Positions 59,311-64,000 of a stretch of 64,000 nucleotides of DNA are shown here, piece after piece. Positions within the stretch are counted from its first letter, which is position 1; every line of letters begins with the position of its first letter. A model generated the notes under the pieces. That model did no database searches, was not told the origin of the DNA, and saw nothing but the letters and a program-made list of their open reading frames with translations. Source of the DNA: Streptomyces profundus. GTDB taxonomy: Bacteria > Actinomycetota > Actinomycetes > Streptomycetales > Streptomycetaceae. The DNA lies in the NCBI RefSeq assembly GCF_020740535.1, contig NZ_CP082362.1:62001-126000 (forward strand). The letters are read 5' to 3'. The translations under genes and the position numbers were made by a program.

Positions 59311-60642
59311 TCACCCGAGGCGGCGCACGGTGGGCGGGCGGAGCGCCTCGGCGACCGCCGCCGCCAGCCCGGCCGCTTCGTCACTCGCGAGCGAGGCCGT
59401 GGTGAGGCGGAGGCCGGGCGGCGCGGACAGCCGGAACCTGGCGCCCGGCGCCACCGCCCAGCCGGCGCGGAGCAGTTGCGCGACGGCGGTCGTCTCGTCC
59501 GGCACGGGCACCCAGGCGTTCAGGCCGCCGCGCCCCCTGGCGGCCACCCCTCGTTCGGCGAGGGCCGCGATCAGCGCCTCGCGGCGGGCATCGTAGACGG
59601 CGGCGACCCGGGCCGATTCGACGGCGCCGGTGCGCCACAGGTGCGCGGTGGCCCGTTGCAGCAGCTGGCTGACCCAGCCGGGGCCGAGGCGTTGGCGTCC
59701 GCGGACCCGGTCCACCGTGGTCGGGTCCCCGGTGAGCACGGCCAGGCGCAGATCAGGGCCGTACGCCTTGGAGAGCGACTGCACGAAGGCCCACCGATCC
59801 GTGCCGCCCGCCACGGGGGCGAGCGGCTGGCGGACGATGTCCCGGCCGTGGTCGTCCTCGATCACCAGGACCCCGGGGTGTCGGGCCAGCAGGGAGCGCA
59901 ACTCGGCCGCACGCGCCGGCGTGACCACAGCGCCCGAGGGGTTCTGCGCGCGGGCGGTCACCACTAGGGCGCGGGCGCCGGCGCGCAACGCGCGCTCGCA
60001 CGCCTCGGGCAGCGGGCCCTCGTCGTCCATCTCGCAGGGGAGGGCGCGCAGACCGAGGGCGGGCACCAGATCCAGCAGCGCGCCCCACCCCGGATCCTCG
60101 ACGGCGATGGCGTCGCCCGGCCGCAGCCAGGCGTGCAGTACGCGTTCGACGCTGTCGAGCGCGCCCGAGGTGACGGCGATCGGCCCCTCGGGCGCGCCGT
60201 CCACGGCCAGCCGGGCGCGGGCCAGCTCCGCCAACTCCGGGTCGACGGAGGGGACGCCGTAGAGGGTGGGCGAGCGCCGGGCGTCCTCGGCCGCGGCGGC
60301 GAGCGCGTCGGCCAGGGGAGGCAGCAGCGCGGGGTCCGGGTTGCCATCGGAGACGTTCCGCACGCCGGGCGGCGGCGCGAACGACAGCGCCTCGCGCGGC
60401 GCGCTGGCGGGGCGCGCCCGCACCCGGCTCCCGCGCCGGCCCGCGGTCTCGATCACGCCGCGGTCGCGCAGCGTCCGGTACGCGGCGGCGACGGTGTTGG
60501 CGTTGACGCCCAACTCGGCCGCCAACTCCCGCAGTGGCGGCAGCGGTTGGCCGGGGAGCAGGGTGCCGTCACCAATGGCCCGCTCCACGCTGGCCGCGAT
60601 CTCGGCGGCGCCGCGACCTTCGATCCGATATCCTGCTAGCAC
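59311..60642 (-). CDS. MocR-family PLP-dependent transcriptional regulator
   Basis: 443 residues: GntR-type winged helix (LPPLRELAAELGVNANTVAAAYRTL) at about 35-60, then an aminotransferase fold type I: ITVTSGALDSVERV-like VTSGALDSVERVLHAWLRPGD, ARAQNPSGAVVTPARAAELR, IEDDHGRDI and the PLP lysine in FVQSLSKAYGPDLRLAVLTGD. MocR proteins sense PLP or related amines. Divergent from a pyridoxamine-phosphate-oxidase-like gene with TGCACTAGTGCA between them. The start is GTG 60642. Confidence 0.93.
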   Translation of the reverse strand: MLAGYRIEGRGAAEIAASVERAIGDGTLLPGQPLPPLRELAAELGVNANTVAAAYRTLRDRGVIETAGRRGSRVRARPASAPREALSFAPPPGVRNVSDGNPDPALLPPLADALAAAAEDARRSPTLYGVPSVDPELAELARARLAVDGAPEGPIAVTSGALDSVERVLHAWLRPGDAIAVEDPGWGALLDLVPALGLRALPCEMDDEGPLPEACERALRAGARALVVTARAQNPSGAVVTPARAAELRSLLARHPGVLVIEDDHGRDIVRQPLAPVAGGTDRWAFVQSLSKAYGPDLRLAVLTGDPTTVDRVRGRQRLGPGWVSQLLQRATAHLWRTGAVESARVAAVYDARREALIAALAERGVAARGRGGLNAWVPVPDETTAVAQLLRAGWAVAPGARFRLSAPPGLRLTTASLASDEAAGLAAAVAEALRPPTVRRLG

Positions 60643-60653
60643 AAACGCAAGTA

Positions 60654-60665
60654 TGCACTAGTGCA
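60654..60665. promoter_or_regulatory. Palindromic operator TGCACTAGTGCA (MocR / PNPOx-like)
   Basis: Perfect 12-bp palindrome extended by TAT/AATA on the flanks, 12 bp before the mocR start and 36 bp before the oxidase start. The location between the two promoters fits autoregulation plus control of the divergent gene. Confidence 0.75.
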
Positions 60666-60701
60666 ATACAGGGCGCAAGAGGAAACCACCAGGGAGTGAT
60701 C

Positions 60702-61364
60702 ATGTCGGCCACCGAGTCCCCCAGCTATCCGAGGACCGATCGGACCACCCCCACCCGGGCCAGGGAACGGGTCTCCTACGACCGCGCGTTGGTCCACTCC
60801 ATCCTGGACGCGGGGTATCTGTGCCACCTCGGCTTCGTCGCCGAGGGCCGCCCCGTGGTGCTGCCGACGCTCTACGCGCGGCTGGGCGAGCGGCTCTACC
60901 TCCACGGGTCGAGCGGCGCGCGCGCCCTGCGCGGGTCCGAGCTGCCGGTCTGTGTGACGGTGACCCATGTCGACGGGCTGGTACTGGCCAGGTCGGCGTT
61001 CCACCACTCCATCAACTACCGCTCGGTGGTGGTGCACGGCACCGCTCGCCGGGTCACGGACGAGGCGCTGGCCAGGACGGCGCTCGACGCCCTGGTGGAC
61101 TCGGTGGTGGCTGGCCGGGCGGCCGACTGCCGCCCGGCCAGCGCCAAGGAGTTGGCCGCCACCGCCGTGCTGGAGCTGGACCTCACCGAGGTCTCGGCCA
61201 AGGCGCGCGCCGGCGGTCCGAACGACGCCCCGGAGGACCTCGACCTGCCGCACTGGAGCGGCGTGCTGCCGGTCCGGGCAGCCTACGGGCCGCCGCTGGC
61301 CGCCGAGGACGGCGGGTCCCGCGCGCCGCTGCCCGACTATCTGCGGCAGTCCGTCGGCGCCTGA
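60702..61364 (+). CDS. Pyridoxamine 5'-phosphate oxidase family protein
   Basis: 220 residues, FMN-binding split barrel: HLGFVAEGRPVVLPTLYARLGERLYLHG (in parts GRPVVLPTLYARLG), VTHVDGLVLARSAFHHSINYRSVVVHG and the C-terminal LPHWSGVLPVR. The group without the PdxH C-terminal motif probably binds FMN or F420 and reduces other substrates, sometimes vitamin B6. The divergent MocR gene links it to pyridoxal chemistry. ATG 60702 with AGGGAG upstream. Confidence 0.92.
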   Translation: MSATESPSYPRTDRTTPTRARERVSYDRALVHSILDAGYLCHLGFVAEGRPVVLPTLYARLGERLYLHGSSGARALRGSELPVCVTVTHVDGLVLARSAFHHSINYRSVVVHGTARRVTDEALARTALDALVDSVVAGRAADCRPASAKELAATAVLELDLTEVSAKARAGGPNDAPEDLDLPHWSGVLPVRAAYGPPLAAEDGGSRAPLPDYLRQSVGA

Positions 61365-61545
61365 ACTCGCCTCGCACGCCGGCGCGTCAGAGGGCCCTCG
61401 CGCCCGGCGTGCGGGAAGTGGGACGCGCCTGTCCGTGCACCCGCACGACCCCGCGAAGGGGCCGCGAGGGGAACCCGGAACGTCGCCCCCACGTCGGACC
61501 AGACAGTGCTCCTCCGCATCCAGCCGAATCCCCTCCGGAGGAAAA

Positions 61546-62268
61546 ATGGCCCCCCTCCCCCCTGACTCCCCCCGTTCCCCGCGCCTTCGCGCTCGTCCCA
61601 CCGCCGGCGCCGCGTTGGTGGTGCTCGCCGCCCTGGTCGCCACCGGCTGCGGCACAGGCGGTTCGGCGTCCGAGGACAACGCCCTGGAACGCGCCTCCTC
61701 GTCCGACCAGCCGGCCGACACCGAAGCCCAGACCGACACCGACACGGACCCCGACGCCGACGCCGACACCCCGTCCGAGGCGGAAGCCGAGGCGGGGTCG
61801 GACTCCGCCGCCCCCGACCGCCGCCCCCAGTCCGACGCGGCCGACTGGTGCGCCACCGACGCGCTGGCCGCCGAGGTGACCCCGCTGGACGCCGGCGCCG
61901 GCAACCGCTACGCGGCGCTGGTGCTCACCAACACCACGGACGCCTCCTGCCGCACCCAGGGCTGGCCTGGTCTGGAGCTGGCCGCCGGCGACGGCGCCGC
62001 GCTCCCCACCGAGACGGTCAGGGACGATTCCAGGGCGCCCGTCCCCCTGACGCTGGCCCCGGGCGAGAGTGCCTGGGCCCAGCTGCGGTGGACGGTGGTG
62101 CCCGGCTCGGCCGACCCGGCGGACGGCGGCTGCGGGCCCGAGCCCGCGGCGCTGCGGGTCATACCACCGGACACCTACGACGCGACCCCCGCCGACTGGG
62201 AGTTCGGGGCGGTCTGCGGCCCCGGCCGCATCGAGGCCCTGCCCCTGGCCGAGGGCGAGGGCCCCTGA
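61546..62268 (+). CDS. DUF4232 lipoprotein
   Basis: 240 residues. Signal peptide AGAALVVLAALVATGC with lipidated Cys35, a long acidic spacer of Asp/Thr/Ala repeats (TDTDTDPDADADT), then DUF4232: WCATDALAAEVTPLDAGAG, NRYAALVLTNTTDASCRTQGWPGLEL with two Cys, and a C-terminal CGPEPAALRVIPPD. Extracytoplasmic beta-sandwich of unknown role, very common in streptomycetes. ATG 61546 follows CGGAGGAAAA. Confidence 0.93.
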   Translation: MAPLPPDSPRSPRLRARPTAGAALVVLAALVATGCGTGGSASEDNALERASSSDQPADTEAQTDTDTDPDADADTPSEAEAEAGSDSAAPDRRPQSDAADWCATDALAAEVTPLDAGAGNRYAALVLTNTTDASCRTQGWPGLELAAGDGAALPTETVRDDSRAPVPLTLAPGESAWAQLRWTVVPGSADPADGGCGPEPAALRVIPPDTYDATPADWEFGAVCGPGRIEALPLAEGEGP

Positions 62269-62485
62269 GCCCGGCCGACGGGCGGTGACGCCGGGACCGG
62301 CGGAGAACTCATCGCGCCCGCCTCGACGCGGAGGCGACCGCCGGCTCCGGCCGAAGCGCGACCACCTCTCGGGCCGCACCGCGTGTCTCGCTCGGTCCTT
62401 GGCCCGTGCGGTGGGGGCCTGGCCGACCCTGCCGGGACAGCTCCCGGCCGGGCCCCGGCCCCTTGCTCCCACGGGCCGGAGGCCC

Positions 62486-63307
62486 TCACGCAGTGGGGAG
62501 CCAGCCGACGCGGCCGGCCAGCAGCCCGTAGCCGACGAAGGCGACGATGTCGATCAGGGCGTGCGCTACCACGAGCGGCATGACGCGCCCCCACCGCCGG
62601 TAGAGCCAGACGAAGATCACGCCCATGGCCACATTGCCGAAGAAGCCACCGATGCCCTGGTAGAGGTGGTAGGTGCCGCGCAGCAGCGCGCTGACCGTCA
62701 GCGCGCCCAGTGGGGACCAGCCGAGCTGATCGAGCCGGCGCAGCAGGAAGCCGACCACGATCACCTCCTCCAGCACGGAGTTCTGCACGGCGGAGGCGAT
62801 CAGCACCGGGTACTTCCACCAGACGTCGGGGAGCGACTCGGGCACCACGGTCAGATTGGCGCCGGCGGCGTGCGCGCCGAGGTAGAGCGCGAGACCGCTG
62901 CCGCCGATGCCGGCCGCCACCACGGCCCCCCAGGCCAGGTCGAACCGGGGCCTGGTGGCGTCGAAGCCGATCAGCCGCATCCCGCCGCCCCGGTAGGCGT
63001 ACTCCCGCAGCAGCAGGTGGGCCACCAGGGCCACGGGCACCAGGGCGGTGCCGATGCTGACGAGTTGCCAGGCCAGATCCAGCCAGGGGCGGTCGGGGGC
63101 GCGCGAGGAGTTGAGGTTGGCCGCGTGGTCGCTCAGCCCGCCGGGGCGGGTGAGCACGCCGGTGAAGCTGACCAGGGCCCGGATCGCGCTGGCCCCCAGC
63201 GACACCCCGAGCACCAGCAGCAGTTCATGACGCAGGGCCCGAGCCGGCAGGGGGTCGGGGCCGCCGTCGAGCCGCCCCTCCTGGCCCCCGTGTCGCGTAA
63301 GCCGCAC
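62486..63307 (-). CDS. CPBP-family intramembrane metalloprotease homologue
   Basis: 273 residues with about seven hydrophobic segments. SVLEEVIVVGFLLRRLDQLGW is the EExxxR-type motif (Glu-Glu, with Arg replaced by Gly at +4/+5 position and Arg-Arg later), then ALLRGTYHLYQGIGGFFGNVAMG with the His motif and VAHALIDIVAFVGYGL. These are CAAX-processing or bacteriocin-processing-like proteases. Start GTG 63307 with GGGAGGC upstream. Confidence 0.88.
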   Translation of the reverse strand: MRLTRHGGQEGRLDGGPDPLPARALRHELLLVLGVSLGASAIRALVSFTGVLTRPGGLSDHAANLNSSRAPDRPWLDLAWQLVSIGTALVPVALVAHLLLREYAYRGGGMRLIGFDATRPRFDLAWGAVVAAGIGGSGLALYLGAHAAGANLTVVPESLPDVWWKYPVLIASAVQNSVLEEVIVVGFLLRRLDQLGWSPLGALTVSALLRGTYHLYQGIGGFFGNVAMGVIFVWLYRRWGRVMPLVVAHALIDIVAFVGYGLLAGRVGWLPTA

Positions 63308-63359
63308 TCCGCCTCCCGTCCGGCAGCCGCCCGCGCACGCCGCGCACGGCCGATCGCCG

Positions 63360-64000
63360 TCAGGGCCGCGTCGGCCAGTCGTGCACGGGGGTGTCGGTCC
63401 GCGCCAGTTCGCAGTACCGCCGCACGAGGTCCCGCAGGGCCGTCGCCCGGTCCTTTCCGTCGTCCACCAGCTGGTGGTAGGTCCGAGTCTGCCAGCCCGC
63501 TCCGGTGAGCCCGCGCCGGCATCGCCCCTCGATCACCGAGAGATAGCGATCCCGGTCGGCGGGGGCCACCCCCCAGGCGTCAAGACCCGAGGCGGCCAGT
63601 GGCAGCAGGGTGTCGGCGATCAGCTCGGCCGCCGGGCGGGTGGCGGTGCCGCCGGGAGCCGGCCAGGCGAGCCGTGCGCCGATGCCGTGGCGGCAGGCGG
63701 CGCCGAAGTTGGCCTCGGCGTCGGCGAAGGCCAACCGCCGCCAGACCGGCTCAGGATCGTCGGCCAACGCCCGCACCAGTCCGTAGTAGAAGGCGGCGTT
63801 GGCCACGGTGTCCGAGACGGTCGGGCCGGTGGACAGCACGCGGTTCTCGACCCGCAGATGGGGCACGCCGTCGACCACGGCGTAGACCGGGCGGTTCCAG
63901 CGGTAGACCGTGCCGTTGTGCAGCGATAGCTCGCCGAGCGCCGGCACCCCGCCGGCGCGCAGCACGGCCTGCGGATCCTCATCCCCGCTCAGCGGCAGCA
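63360..64000 (-). CDS. Glutamate-cysteine ligase family protein (GCS2), 5' part beyond the edge
   Basis: C-terminal 213 codons only; the frame is open to the right edge. Family markers: GELSLHNGTVYRWNRPVYAV, LRVENRVLSTGPTVSDTVANAAFYYGL and a GRP-like stretch near 155. The GCS2/YbdK group ligates glutamate to an amine; actinobacteria use EgtA (ergothioneine) and others of this group. The surplus C-terminal part (CRRGLTGAGWQTRTYHQLVDDG) fits the ATP-dependent carboxylate-amine ligases. No signal for the exact member. Confidence 0.85.
   Translation of the reverse strand, partial: LPLSGDEDPQAVLRAGGVPALGELSLHNGTVYRWNRPVYAVVDGVPHLRVENRVLSTGPTVSDTVANAAFYYGLVRALADDPEPVWRRLAFADAEANFGAACRHGIGARLAWPAPGGTATRPAAELIADTLLPLAASGLDAWGVAPADRDRYLSVIEGRCRRGLTGAGWQTRTYHQLVDDGKDRATALRDLVRRYCELARTDTPVHDWPTRP

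Overview
The window is high-GC (about 73-75 %) DNA with dense, mostly short-spaced genes, GTG and TTG starts, leaderless promoters, rare TTA leucine codons and families typical of Streptomyces or a close relative (DUF5709, DUF2752, TM2, DUF4232, a second divergent EF-Tu, HipA-like kinase with DUF3037, MocR, XRE-cupin). I found no rRNA, tRNA, insertion sequence, integrase or CRISPR array. It reads as chromosomal DNA that mixes housekeeping genes (purB, sbcDC, uppP, ung, a tuf paralogue) with accessory genes. Both edges cut a gene: a photolyase-related protein on the left and a glutamate-cysteine ligase family protein on the right.

Layout. 0-3 kb: photolyase-related gene, MarR regulator, MMPL exporter with a palindromic operator. 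3-9.5 kb: a four-gene sugar-uptake operon (solute-binding lipoprotein, two permeases, DUF2264 protein, each pair overlapping by ATGA) divergent from a hybrid DeoR/LacI regulator. 9.5-16 kb: snapalysin-like secreted metalloprotease, CrtI-type carotenoid desaturase, small membrane proteins, SGNH hydrolase, purB. 16-22.3 kb: ROK protein, a hairpin-rich non-coding region, GntR/SDR pair, GNAT, DUF885 peptidase. 22.3-28.6 kb: sbcDC and a secreted pectate lyase-pectin methylesterase fusion. 28.7-34.7 kb: flavin oxidoreductase pair, YigZ, CoA-binding protein, GlxA-type regulator/cupin, TetR/NmrA-like pair.

34.7-40.7 kb is the most intriguing part. A methyltransferase and an ATP-grasp ligase form one operon. 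Divergent from it are a histidine-bearing membrane protein, a SigC-like ECF sigma factor and a PLP enzyme whose gene carries a TTA (bldA-type) codon. Next to these lies a siderophore-interacting reductase under a clear iron box. The shared control region holds repeated GGAAC/GAAATCC motifs. I infer a small, developmentally gated pathway making an amino-acid-derived product, perhaps a metal chelator; this is a hypothesis.

40.8-50.9 kb: YbaK deacylase, XRE-cupin regulator with an EamA exporter and a perfect operator, lipoproteins, spermidine-synthase-like protein, EF-Tu paralogue, UppP, Gfo/Idh/MocA oxidoreductase, uracil-DNA glycosylase. 51-64 kb: two overlapping SDR genes, DUF3037 + HipA-like kinase, SRPBCC protein, Rieske lipoprotein with a strong terminator, GH64 beta-1,3-glucanase behind two perfect LacI-type boxes, a TTA-containing SDR, a decayed HIT-family pseudogene, LysR, a MocR/PNPOx divergent pair with a palindromic operator, DUF4232 lipoprotein, CPBP protease homologue.

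Themes: polysaccharide use (DUF2264 operon, pectinase fusion, GH64), regulator-target pairs with visible operators, short leader ORFs overlapping the starts of two light/carotenoid-associated genes, and short tandem repeats at gene 3' ends.
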